The notes under the pieces: generated by a model | The model's database searches: none | What the model was told of the DNA's origin: nothing | Seen by the model: only the letters and a program-made list of their open reading frames with translations | Part shown: positions 1 to 6,651 of the stretch, in pieces | Layout of the letters: every line of letters starts with the position of its first letter | Numbering within the stretch: the stretch's first letter is position 1 | Position numbers and translations under genes: made by a program | Source: JBMNOI01 sp050942995 | Lineage (GTDB): Bacteria; Chloroflexota; Anaerolineae; UBA1429 | DNA length: 21,745 bases | NCBI GenBank assembly: GCA_050942995.1 | Contig: JBMNOI010000063.1 | Coordinates: 1 to 21,745, forward strand | Reading direction: 5' to 3'

Positions 1-206
<206 letters not shown>

Positions 207-267
207 ATCTCATCCCCTCCAACGAGGGGTCGTCTTACGTCAGTTATTGATCTTGCATTTTCGCTCG

Positions 268-284
268 GCGCCTCTCAAAGGCGC
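268..284 (-). other. Hairpin in the rRNA leader
   Basis: GCGCCT (268-273) and AGGCGC (279-284) form a 6-bp GC-rich stem with a 5-base loop. It lies between the boxA-like site and the 16S 5' end. It could be part of the pre-16S processing or antitermination leader; its function is not shown by sequence. Confidence 0.4.
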
Positions 285-338
285 TTCACGGGGCTCGCAC
301 GCTTCTTTCGTACGCGTGTGTTCCTACCACTCTGCGGT

Positions 339-350
339 TGTTAAAGTGCC
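339..350 (-). promoter_or_regulatory. boxA-like rRNA antitermination site
   Basis: On the minus strand the sequence GGCACTTTAACA matches the E. coli rrn boxA (TGCTCTTTAACA) at 10 of 12 positions. It lies in the leader between the last promoter and 16S. In rRNA operons boxA in the nascent RNA is bound by NusB/S10 and makes polymerase resistant to Rho. The position and match support that role here; no clear boxB stem was found next to it. Confidence 0.6.
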
Positions 351-366
351 GTTTTGCAGGACAACC

Positions 367-395
367 ATATTAACACATTCACGCTGCCCTGTCAA
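367..395 (-). promoter_or_regulatory. rRNA operon promoter P1 (proximal)
   Basis: On the minus strand: TTGACA (395-390), a 17-base spacer, then TAATAT (372-367). The -35 is a perfect match and the -10 matches 4 of 6. Expected start is near 360, about 150 bases before 16S and only about 10 bases before the boxA-like site. The -35 context GTTTGACAGGG is nearly the same as in P2. Confidence 0.65.
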
Positions 396-533
396 ACTGC
401 CGGGAGAGGGGTTTCGGGCTTGTTCGGCGAGCATCGCTCACCGACCACCCACCTGACAGAGCACCCCCACCGAGACAACTCTTCGAGCCCGGCCCGGTGA
501 GCGCTGTGCTTTGCCTCCCAACCACGAGGAGGC

Positions 534-562
534 ATTCTAGCACGATGGCGTTTCCCTGTCAA
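534..562 (-). promoter_or_regulatory. rRNA operon promoter P2 (middle)
   Basis: On the minus strand: TTGACA (562-557), a 17-base spacer, then TAGAAT (539-534), 6/6 and 5/6 matches to sigma70 consensus. Just upstream are A-tracts (GAAAAGCAAGAAAAATGGGG) of the type that act as an UP element for the RNA polymerase alpha subunit. It is one of three tandem promoters with the same geometry reading into 16S. Confidence 0.75.
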
Positions 563-690
563 AACCCCATTTTTCTTGCTTTTCAGTGTGCTATGCGGCC
601 TTTCGACCGCCCTGCTCGTCCCCCGATCCTGCCGGTAGTGCCGATCCTCTCGGTGTCGCGCACCTCCCGCACGTCGGGCAACGGTATACG

Positions 691-719
691 ATTGTACTCA
701 CCCTGGAGGGGTCTGTCAA
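691..719 (-). promoter_or_regulatory. rRNA operon promoter P3 (distal)
   Basis: On the minus strand: TTGACA (719-714), a 17-base spacer, then TACAAT (696-691), 6/6 and 5/6 matches. Upstream sequence has two spaced A-tracts (GAAAACAGGCCGAAAATG), again UP-element-like. No open reading frame of convincing quality lies between this promoter and 16S, so its product is a long rRNA leader. Confidence 0.7.
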
Positions 720-768
720 ATCGCATTTTCGGCCTGTTTTCGACTCGTATGGTGGGGCATGTCATAAG

Positions 769-784
769 CGAACGGGTCCGTTCG
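769..784. promoter_or_regulatory. Inverted repeat upstream of rRNA promoter P3
   Basis: CGAACGGGTCCGTTCG is a near-perfect 16-base dyad (7-bp arms around a GT centre) about 50 bases upstream of the P3 -35 box. It could be a regulator binding site or chance; no family-specific motif is recognised. Confidence 0.3.
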
Positions 785-811
785 AGCCCTTAGCGCGCGC
801 CCGCCGACGAC

Positions 812-863
812 AAAAAAGATCGGCTCTCCACCTGTTCGCGACCGCTAGAGGCAGAGAGCCGAT
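812..863 (-). terminator. Intrinsic terminator of the dnaX-ybaB-recR operon
   Basis: Perfect 10-bp inverted repeat: ATCGGCTCTC (819-828) and GAGAGCCGAT (854-863), 25-base loop. On the minus strand the stem is followed by C and then six T residues (818-812). It lies 34 bases past the recR stop and before the rRNA promoters, so it should insulate the rRNA operon from dnaX-operon transcription. Confidence 0.85.
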
Positions 864-896
864 ATGCCCGAAAACTCGTCAGAGGCGGATTGCGCG

Positions 897-1496
897 CTAC
901 ATCCGCCGACGCCCTGCCAATGCCTCGGCCAAGGTCACCCGGTCGGCATACTCCAGATCGCTGCCACGCGGCAAGCCGAGCGCCAGTCTCGTCACCGAAA
1001 TACCCATCGGCCCGATAAGCCGCGCCAGATACATCGCCGTGGCATCTCCCTCCAGAGTCGGGTTCGTCGCCAGAATCACCTCGCGCACAGTGCCGTCCTC
1101 CAGGCGCTTGAGTAGCTCCTTGATGCGCAGATCATCCGGCCCGATCCGCTCCATGGGCGAGATGTGCCCGTGCAATACGTGGTACAGCCCCTTGTACCGA
1201 CCGGTATTCTCCACGGCCAGCACATCCAGCGGCTCTTCGACCACGCAGATAACATCCCTCTCGCGCGCTGCATCGGCGCAGATGGCGCAGGGATCCTGCT
1301 CGCTGATATTGCAACATATCGAGCAGATGATGGTCTGCTCATGAAGCTCCAGCAGCGCATTGGCCAGCGCCTGCGCGTCCTTCTGCCCGGCGCGCAAAAG
1401 GTAATAGGTAAGCCGCGACGCCGTCTTGGGACCGATGCCCGGCAGGCGGCTGAATGCATCCACCAGACGACTCACGGCTTTAGGTGTTGCTGCCAT
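897..1496 (-). CDS. recR: Recombination mediator protein RecR
   Basis: RecR works with RecO (and RecF) in loading RecA onto SSB-coated single-stranded DNA during gap repair, in the cytoplasm. The 199-aa length is normal for the family. Visible parts in order: an N-terminal helix-hairpin-helix (LPGIGPKTASRL, about 18-29); a C4 zinc finger with C58-x2-C61 and C70-x2-C73; a Toprim domain from about residue 80 (VICVVEEPLDVLAVE) containing the segment GLYHVLHGHISPMERIGP; and a C-terminal Walker-like region. The ATG lies one base after the ybaB stop codon and has no strong Shine-Dalgarno of its own, so translational coupling to ybaB is likely. It is the last gene of the dnaX-ybaB-recR operon, a widely conserved order, and is followed by a strong terminator. 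Confidence 0.97.
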   Translation of the reverse strand: MAATPKAVSRLVDAFSRLPGIGPKTASRLTYYLLRAGQKDAQALANALLELHEQTIICSICCNISEQDPCAICADAARERDVICVVEEPLDVLAVENTGRYKGLYHVLHGHISPMERIGPDDLRIKELLKRLEDGTVREVILATNPTLEGDATAMYLARLIGPMGISVTRLALGLPRGSDLEYADRVTLAEALAGRRRM

Positions 1497-1497
1497 T

Positions 1498-1845
1498 CTA
1501 GAACAATCCCGGTATATCTATTCCCCCCGCCAGCGGGCCCAGTTTGGACGCCGCCAGTTCCTGGGACTTGTTTTGTGCTTCTTTAATCGCGGCGACAATC
1601 AGGTCCTGCAGCATCTCGACATCCTCAGGATCCACCACCTCGGGCTGGATCTTGATCGACTTGAGTTCCTGTGTGCCCGACATGACGACCGTAATGGCGC
1701 CGCCCCCCACCGATACGGTGACGGTCTCTTCCTCCAGAGAGGATTGCGCCTGAGCCATCTGGTTCTGCAGCTCCTCCAGTTGTCGCATCATGTTGCCGCC
1801 GGGACCCTTGGGCGCTTTGAAGCGCCGCTTGCCTTTACTCCCCAT
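1498..1845 (-). CDS. ybaB: YbaB/EbfC family nucleoid-associated protein
   Basis: Small dimeric DNA-binding protein of the YbaB/EbfC family, which coats or bends DNA with low sequence specificity and is nearly always encoded between dnaX and recR. The coiled helical segment MMRQLEELQNQMAQAQSSLE is followed by the family beta-region with a GG turn (EETVTVSVGGGAITVVMSG) and a C-terminal helix (EMLQDLIVAAIKEAQNKS). The start is set at the ATG at 1845, giving 115 aa, because AAGGAGGAAC lies 5 bases upstream of it. An in-frame ATG 18 bases further up (1863) has no ribosome site and would lie over this Shine-Dalgarno. A basic N-terminus (GSKGKRRFKAPKGPGG) precedes the core. The stop is one base from the recR start. 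Confidence 0.93.
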   Translation of the reverse strand: MGSKGKRRFKAPKGPGGNMMRQLEELQNQMAQAQSSLEEETVTVSVGGGAITVVMSGTQELKSIKIQPEVVDPEDVEMLQDLIVAAIKEAQNKSQELAASKLGPLAGGIDIPGLF

Positions 1846-1892
1846 GACGGGTTCCTCCTTCATCCATCTATATGTCGCGCGCCGCGTCCGCC

Positions 1893-3968
1893 CTAATCCT
1901 CGTCATCCTCGTCGTCAACGGCCTCGTAAGTGACCGCATCATCCGTCTCGTCCTCATCGGCCGCCCTGGGAGGGGGCACCGGCAGAATCTCGCCATCCTC
2001 ATACAGCCGCACCCGGGCAACCCGCCCGCCCCGTCGCTCCAGCTCTTTGACGATAGGATGATTGCGCAACTGTTCGCGCTCGTCCCCTTCCGTAGCGCCC
2101 CGTCCCCCACCCGACGAGACCGCTCTCGAGGGCGAAGCGTTCGCCCCATCCTTCTGCGCCGCCGCATCCTGACCCTGTGCCGCCGCATCGAACAGATCTC
2201 CGGGCGCGGACGCCGCTGCCTGTCGCAAGCTGTTCATCGTCTCTTTCAGGTCGGCCTTGACGACACACTCGACCCGGCAAGGCACCCCCAGCACCTCGGC
2301 CATTACCGATTCTACCACTTCGAGACGCTTGGGGTCGGAGAGCATGTTGGCGTGAAATTCGGCCTCACAGCCCAGCGTAATCAGATCGCCCCGCACCGCC
2401 ACCGGATAGGCCGACAATAATAACGCCCGCACCTGGTGGCTGCGATGCCGCACCTTCATCAACACCAGGTTCCAGTTGTTGCACACCCACTCCAACGTCA
2501 ACGTGCGGCCGGATGATGCGTCGGACGGCGGGACGTCTGTACGCTCCTCAGGTGCCGGAGCTTTAGCCGGCGGCGCCTCGCTGACCCTGCGTGGCTGCCG
2601 TTGCTTGCGCTCTTGTGCCGGAGCGCTCTGCGAGTGCGCCTCCTCCGATTCCTTCGTCTGACTCGCCCGGGGCGCCTCTACCGACGCGGGCGGCGCAGGC
2701 GGCGCCTGCGCCGGGGTATCCACCTGTTTAGGCGGGGCCGTCGACGACGGCCCGTCATCGGCCACGCCCGTCGGTGCGATGACCGGCTGCGCGTTCGCCA
2801 CAGCAGGGGACGGCTCCGGCGCTCTGGATGGCGCAGAGGGCGCCTGTACCGTCGGTACCGCGACGGCATCGTGCCCCGTCGATTGGAGCACCACTTCGAT
2901 GAACGCCAGCTCCAGCGGAAGCTGCGGCCGCGCCGCCGTACGCAGGCCCTGCCCGGCCTCGTTGAACAACCGAATCGCCCGAATCAGCACATCCGGCGAA
3001 AAGGCGCCGTCGCCGACCACGCGACGCATATCCTCCAGCGTCTCGGGTCCCAAATGCTGCAGATTCTCCTCTGCTCCCACCCGTACCAGCAACAAGCCCC
3101 GCAGATGGTCGAGGATCTCGCTCAGAAACTGGCGCGGCTCGGCGCCGTTGTCGATGGCCTCATTGATCGCCCGTATGCCCGCCGGCACATCCCGGCCGAT
3201 CAACGCCTCCACCAGGCGATTGATGAGCGCCAGAGGCACCGCTCCCAGCACCTCCTGCACCAGCGCCAGGTCGATCTCACCGGTCTGATAGGTGGCGAGT
3301 TGATCCAGCAAACTCACCCCATCGCGAAAGCTGCCCGTCGCCCGGCGGGCGATATACTCCAGCGCCTCATCGGTGATCGAGATTCCCTCGCGCTCGCAGA
3401 TCATCCGCAGGTTGGCGGCCACGGTCGTCACCGACCCTCGCCTAAAATCAAAGCGCTGGCAGCGCGACAGGATGGTATCGGGCAGCCGATGCGGCTCGGT
3501 GGTGCAGAGAATAAAGATCACATGCGACGGGGGCTCTTCCAGCGTCTTGAGTAGCGCATTAAAGGCCTCGTTCGTCAGCATGTGCACTTCGTCGATCACA
3601 TACACCTTGTATCGCGATTCGTGCGGCGCAAACGACACCCTGTCTCGCAGATCGCGGATCTCGTCGATACCCCGGTTCGACGCCGCGTCTAGCTCGATCA
3701 GATCCAGCGAGTTCCCCGCCGTAATACTACGACAGATGGGGCAGGCGTTGCACGGCGGATCATCCGTCTCGCCCACACAGTTTACGGCCTTGGCCATGAT
3801 GCGCGCCGTGGAGGTCTTGCCGGTGCCGCGCAACCCGGTAAACAGATAGGCGTGACCGATACGCCCGGCCCTGATCTGATTCTGCAGGGTGCGCGTAATA
3901 TGCTCCTGCCCCAGGATGTCGCGGAAGGTTTGTCCGCGCCACTTGTTATACAGAGCCTGATTGGCCAT
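1893..3968 (-). CDS. dnaX: DNA polymerase III subunit gamma/tau
   Basis: Clamp-loader ATPase that assembles the beta sliding clamp on primed DNA and, as tau, couples it to the polymerase. The AAA+ domain is complete: Walker A GLRGTGKT (45-52), zinc-binding cysteines C64, C73, C76 and C79, Walker B-type DEVH (126-129), sensor 1 region FILCTTE and the SRC box (168-170) with the trans-acting arginine. A collar domain follows. A Pro/Ala/Ser/Glu-rich linker fills roughly residues 376-485, then a folded tau-type domain starts (LTLEWVCNNWNLVLMKVRHR). The C-terminus is very acidic (AVDDEDDED). At 691 aa it is tau-length. No A6G-type slippery heptamer was seen, so a separate frameshift-made gamma form is not supported. 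First gene of its operon; a GAGGATGAG stretch precedes the ATG. Confidence 0.97.
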   Translation of the reverse strand: MANQALYNKWRGQTFRDILGQEHITRTLQNQIRAGRIGHAYLFTGLRGTGKTSTARIMAKAVNCVGETDDPPCNACPICRSITAGNSLDLIELDAASNRGIDEIRDLRDRVSFAPHESRYKVYVIDEVHMLTNEAFNALLKTLEEPPSHVIFILCTTEPHRLPDTILSRCQRFDFRRGSVTTVAANLRMICEREGISITDEALEYIARRATGSFRDGVSLLDQLATYQTGEIDLALVQEVLGAVPLALINRLVEALIGRDVPAGIRAINEAIDNGAEPRQFLSEILDHLRGLLLVRVGAEENLQHLGPETLEDMRRVVGDGAFSPDVLIRAIRLFNEAGQGLRTAARPQLPLELAFIEVVLQSTGHDAVAVPTVQAPSAPSRAPEPSPAVANAQPVIAPTGVADDGPSSTAPPKQVDTPAQAPPAPPASVEAPRASQTKESEEAHSQSAPAQERKQRQPRRVSEAPPAKAPAPEERTDVPPSDASSGRTLTLEWVCNNWNLVLMKVRHRSHQVRALLLSAYPVAVRGDLITLGCEAEFHANMLSDPKRLEVVESVMAEVLGVPCRVECVVKADLKETMNSLRQAAASAPGDLFDAAAQGQDAAAQKDGANASPSRAVSSGGGRGATEGDEREQLRNHPIVKELERRGGRVARVRLYEDGEILPVPPPRAADEDETDDAVTYEAVDDEDDED

Positions 3969-4199
3969 GGATCGGTCTCATCCTCATGATGCTCGACGGT
4001 CGTTGATCGATAATGGGCGATGCCTCGGGCCGGAGATCACACGCGGGGCAACCGCATTTGAAACTTGTACAACCATATGCCCGCTTCTAGGCTCCCGTCC
4101 GGCTCGCCGGGTGAGGGCGATTTGGGAACACGGTCAAGCGGCTTTAATCCAAATGCAATCGCACCGAGAACATGCGCTCTACCCGACCTGAACATGATT

Positions 4200-4228
4200 A
4201 GTTTAGCACCGACGGGGTGCGCTGGCAA
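4200..4228 (-). promoter_or_regulatory. Candidate dnaX operon promoter
   Basis: On the minus strand: TTGCCA (4228-4223), 17-base spacer, TAAACT (4205-4200), 5/6 and 4/6 matches. The spacer contains a small inverted repeat (GCACC/GGTGC). It would give a dnaX leader of about 225 bases. Confidence 0.4.
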
Positions 4229-4347
4229 GCTTCGCCGATCGTCCCTATCGTGCCGGTCGCTGCGGCGACGTTCCTCGACGCCGGAATCCAATGGCGCGCA
4301 CAACAATTCCCCCACACATGGCCCGCCGCATGCTCCCCTTCTGGCGC

Positions 4348-4376
4348 TGGACGTCTCTCTCCGGGGGCGGTATACT
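4348..4376 (+). promoter_or_regulatory. Candidate promoter of the PHP-sppA cluster
   Basis: TGGACG (4348-4353), 17-base spacer, TATACT (4371-4376), 4/6 and 5/6 matches, about 50 bases upstream of the PHP start codon. Confidence 0.5.
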
Positions 4377-4428
4377 GCCCTCGATCTCTTGTTCTTCGCC
4401 ATTTCGCCATAGAAAGGTGATTGTGTCC

Positions 4429-5331
4429 ATGTCCACGTCCTGGGTCTCACCTTTTTCACTGCCCGGCATCTGGCTCAAAGGCAATCTCCACACTCACACC
4501 ACCCGCTCCGATGGACTCTACTCTCCCGAGAAGGCGATGGCATGGTACAACGAGCAGGGCTATGATTTTGTCGCCCTCACTGATCATTGGGTCCATGCGT
4601 CGGGCCGCACCTGGGAGAATGGCATCCTCAGCATCTCGGGCGCCGAATTGCACGGCCGGGGCTACCACATGCTGACCCTGGGGATCACAGAGGTCCCCGA
4701 TCGCACTCTGGAGCACGATCCGATCACTCTGGCCCGCCTGATCAACGAGCAGGGGGGATTGGCCTATATCGCCCATCCATACTGGACGGGACAGACCTCT
4801 GCCGAGATCGCCACTATCCCCGGTATCGCCGGCATCGAGGTATACAACGCCGTGTGTGAGGCGATGGTGGGACTGGGCCACGCCCGCGTGCACTGGGACG
4901 AACTGCTGGCGCAGGGAATGCGCCTCTACGGACTGGCCGTAGATGACAGCCACTGGCGGCATGACACCCAGGGAATAGGTTATGTCATGGTGCGCGCCGA
5001 ACGGGCCGACGAGGCGTCCATTCTCGAGGCGTTGCGTCAGGGCCATTTCTACTCATCCACCGGGCCGCGCATCGACGACATGCGACTGGTGCGCGATGCC
5101 GACGGACGGCTCAGCCTGCGGGTGCGCTGCAGCCCCTGCCGCCACATCACTTTTTACGCCTGTGGACCACTGGGCCGCCGTTTTACGGCTCCGGAAGGTC
5201 GCTCGCTGGACGGCGCCGAATACCCCCTGCGCGAGGAACAGGTCTATCTGCGCGTTGAATGTCAGGACGATGCCGGGCGCACCGCATGGAGCAACCCGAT
5301 CTATATCGCCGATCTGGATATGGCGCGCTAG
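4429..5331 (+). CDS. PHP-domain metal-dependent phosphoesterase
   Basis: Stand-alone PHP-domain protein (polymerase and histidinol phosphatase superfamily, CehA/McbA-like group), predicted to hydrolyse a phosphoester using two or three metal ions; the substrate is unknown. Visible motifs: HTHT (H21, H23) followed by SDG (D28), TDH (D52, H53), GAE (E73), AHPYW (H116) and a late VDDSHW (D172/D173, H175), all expected metal ligands. The residues after about 210 (HFYSSTGPRIDDMRL) fit the beta-sandwich-like tail often found on these proteins. The start at 4429 gives 300 aa, has AAAGGTGA 8 bases upstream and puts the HTHT motif close to the N-terminus as usual. A longer frame to 4291 would overrun the promoter. 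sppA starts 32 bases downstream. Confidence 0.85.
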   Translation: MSTSWVSPFSLPGIWLKGNLHTHTTRSDGLYSPEKAMAWYNEQGYDFVALTDHWVHASGRTWENGILSISGAELHGRGYHMLTLGITEVPDRTLEHDPITLARLINEQGGLAYIAHPYWTGQTSAEIATIPGIAGIEVYNAVCEAMVGLGHARVHWDELLAQGMRLYGLAVDDSHWRHDTQGIGYVMVRAERADEASILEALRQGHFYSSTGPRIDDMRLVRDADGRLSLRVRCSPCRHITFYACGPLGRRFTAPEGRSLDGAEYPLREEQVYLRVECQDDAGRTAWSNPIYIADLDMAR

Positions 5332-5349
5332 ACGGTGTCGGCTTTTTTT
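5308..5349 (+). terminator. Possible weak terminator overlapping the end of the PHP gene
   Basis: GCCGA (5308-5312) and TCGGC (5338-5342) can pair, with a long 25-base loop that includes the PHP stop codon, followed directly by seven T residues (5343-5349). It then runs into the sppA ribosome site. The long loop makes strong termination doubtful; it could be a partial terminator between PHP and sppA. Confidence 0.35.
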
Positions 5350-5363
5350 GACAGGAGGTGAAT

Positions 5364-6311
5364 ATGGCTCGTAGAACCTGGCCCTGGATTGTGGGGGCCA
5401 TCGTCGTACTGCTGCTGGCCTGTGGCGGTTGTGCCCTGAGCGTCATGATCGCCAGCGCCCTCTCGCCGACCGATGCGGCATGGCGAGGTGGCGATGCCGT
5501 AGCCGTCATCAATGTGACGGGCGCCATCACCGGCGGCTCCAGCCCCTATGTCGACCGGAACGTTGCCTATGCGGATAACATCAAGGGCTACATCGAAGAG
5601 GCCGTCGAGAATCCGTCCGTGCGGGCGATCGTCGTTTTCGTCAATAGCCCCGGCGGAGGCGTGGTGGCCACCGTCGATATCTACAACTCCCTTTTGGAGG
5701 CGCCCAAGCCGGTCGTCGTCAGCATGGGCGAAATGGCCGCATCGGGCGGTTATTATATTGCCTGTGCCGCCGATCAGATCGTCGCCCAGGCCGGCACGCT
5801 CACGGGCAGCATCGGCGTCATCGCCCAGTTCATTCAGGCCGGTGAATTGCTGGAAGAGCTGGGCATTCAGACGCAGACGATACAGACCGGGCCGTACAAA
5901 GATCAGGGCGGATGGCATCGCCCGCTGACCGAGGAAGAAGTCGAGATGTTCCAGGCCATCATCGACGAGTCGTACGGGGATTTTGTCCAGGCTATCGTCC
6001 AGGGGCGCAACATGCCCGAAGATCGAGTGCGCACACTGGCCGATGGGCGCCTCTTTAGCGGGCGCCAGGCCGTGACTCTGGGGTTGGTCGATAGAGAGGG
6101 CGATCTGGATGACGCCATCGCTCTGGCCGCCGAGATGGGCGGCATCGAGGGGGAGCCACGGATCATCCGTTACGAAACGCCGCCCGGCCTCTTTGATCTG
6201 TTGCTGAGTTACGCTTCGCGTATGGGGCATCCTCCCGAGTTGACCCTGGCTCAGGAGCTACTGGGTGTGGGGCGTGCGCCGCAGATCATGTACATCTATG
6301 CCGGCCCCTGA
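5364..6311 (+). CDS. sppA: Signal peptide peptidase SppA (36-kDa type)
   Basis: Membrane-anchored serine protease (family S49) that degrades cleaved signal peptides at the cell envelope. An N-terminal hydrophobic segment (WPWIVGAIVVLLLACGGCAL, residues 7-26) anchors it; the LLLAC stretch resembles a lipobox, so lipoprotein processing is possible. The nucleophile serine is in MAASGGYY (S127) and the general-base lysine in GPYKDQGG (K179). The 52-residue spacing equals that of the B. subtilis enzyme (S147/K199). NSPGGG and TGSIGVI are further S49 family motifs. The 315-aa length fits the short, single-domain form. The ATG at 5364 has AGGAGG five bases upstream; an in-frame GTG at 5358 overlaps that site and was rejected. 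It is followed after 32 bases by the DUF4236 gene. Confidence 0.93.
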   Translation: MARRTWPWIVGAIVVLLLACGGCALSVMIASALSPTDAAWRGGDAVAVINVTGAITGGSSPYVDRNVAYADNIKGYIEEAVENPSVRAIVVFVNSPGGGVVATVDIYNSLLEAPKPVVVSMGEMAASGGYYIACAADQIVAQAGTLTGSIGVIAQFIQAGELLEELGIQTQTIQTGPYKDQGGWHRPLTEEEVEMFQAIIDESYGDFVQAIVQGRNMPEDRVRTLADGRLFSGRQAVTLGLVDREGDLDDAIALAAEMGGIEGEPRIIRYETPPGLFDLLLSYASRMGHPPELTLAQELLGVGRAPQIMYIYAGP

Positions 6312-6343
6312 ACGGAGGCCCGATCGGTCACGAGGACAAGTCG

Positions 6344-6628
6344 ATGAAGGGATGGCGCTTTCGTCGTTCTAAAAAGATCCTCCCCGGCGTTCGCGTCAAC
6401 ATCAGCCGGGGAGGTCCCAGTATCTCGTTAGGTCGCCGTGGGGCACGCATGACTATCGGCCGCTGCGGGATCACCCGCACGGTAGGGATCCCCGGCACCG
6501 GCGTATACCACACCCGCCGGATCAGCAGCACAGGCAGCACGGGATCGGGATGCGTGGGCTGTGGCTGCGTTCTGCCGACCCTGCTTGCCCTTTTAGCGGT
6601 GGGGCTGGCGCTGCTTACCGGCGCATAG
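6344..6628 (+). CDS. DUF4236 domain protein with C-terminal membrane segment
   Basis: Small protein (94 aa) whose first ~55 residues match the DUF4236 pattern as I know it: GWRFRRSKKILPGVRVN, then a GGPSISLGRRGARMTIG strand pair and GIPGTGVYHT. The function of DUF4236 is unknown. A serine/glycine/cysteine-rich link (SSTGSTGSGCVGCGCV) leads to a C-terminal hydrophobic helix (LPTLLALLAVGLALLTGA), so it is probably a tail-anchored or membrane-associated protein with the DUF4236 domain on the cytoplasmic side. The GAGGAC stretch about 8 bases upstream is the likely ribosome site. It lies 32 bases after sppA on the same strand and may be co-transcribed with it; it converges on the URO-D gene. Confidence 0.85.
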   Translation: MKGWRFRRSKKILPGVRVNISRGGPSISLGRRGARMTIGRCGITRTVGIPGTGVYHTRRISSTGSTGSGCVGCGCVLPTLLALLAVGLALLTGA

Positions 6629-6651
6629 CCCCGACGAGGTACCGGCAGGTT

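Larger units (their letters stand above)
3969..4428. other. Divergent intergenic region between dnaX and the PHP gene
   Basis: This 460-base gap has no convincing gene. Short ORFs here, including a 140-codon one on the minus strand, have arginine-rich low-quality sequence and no ribosome site. It holds a candidate dnaX promoter (4200-4228, minus) and a candidate promoter for the PHP gene (4348-4376, plus). Everything between 3980 and 4190 would be the dnaX leader, in which I see no recognisable riboswitch. Confidence 0.6.

Noticed and set aside
1893..3968. Programmed frameshift in dnaX to make gamma
   Set aside because: No A-rich slippery heptamer or following stem was found in the coding strand.
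3969..4428. tRNA-like stretch (GTAGAGCGCATG on the minus strand)
   Set aside because: No T-arm (GTTCGAATC) or acceptor stem could be paired.
4037..4459. 140-codon minus-strand frame between dnaX and the PHP gene
   Set aside because: Arg-rich sequence without domain, no ribosome site, and it overlaps the PHP start and both promoters.
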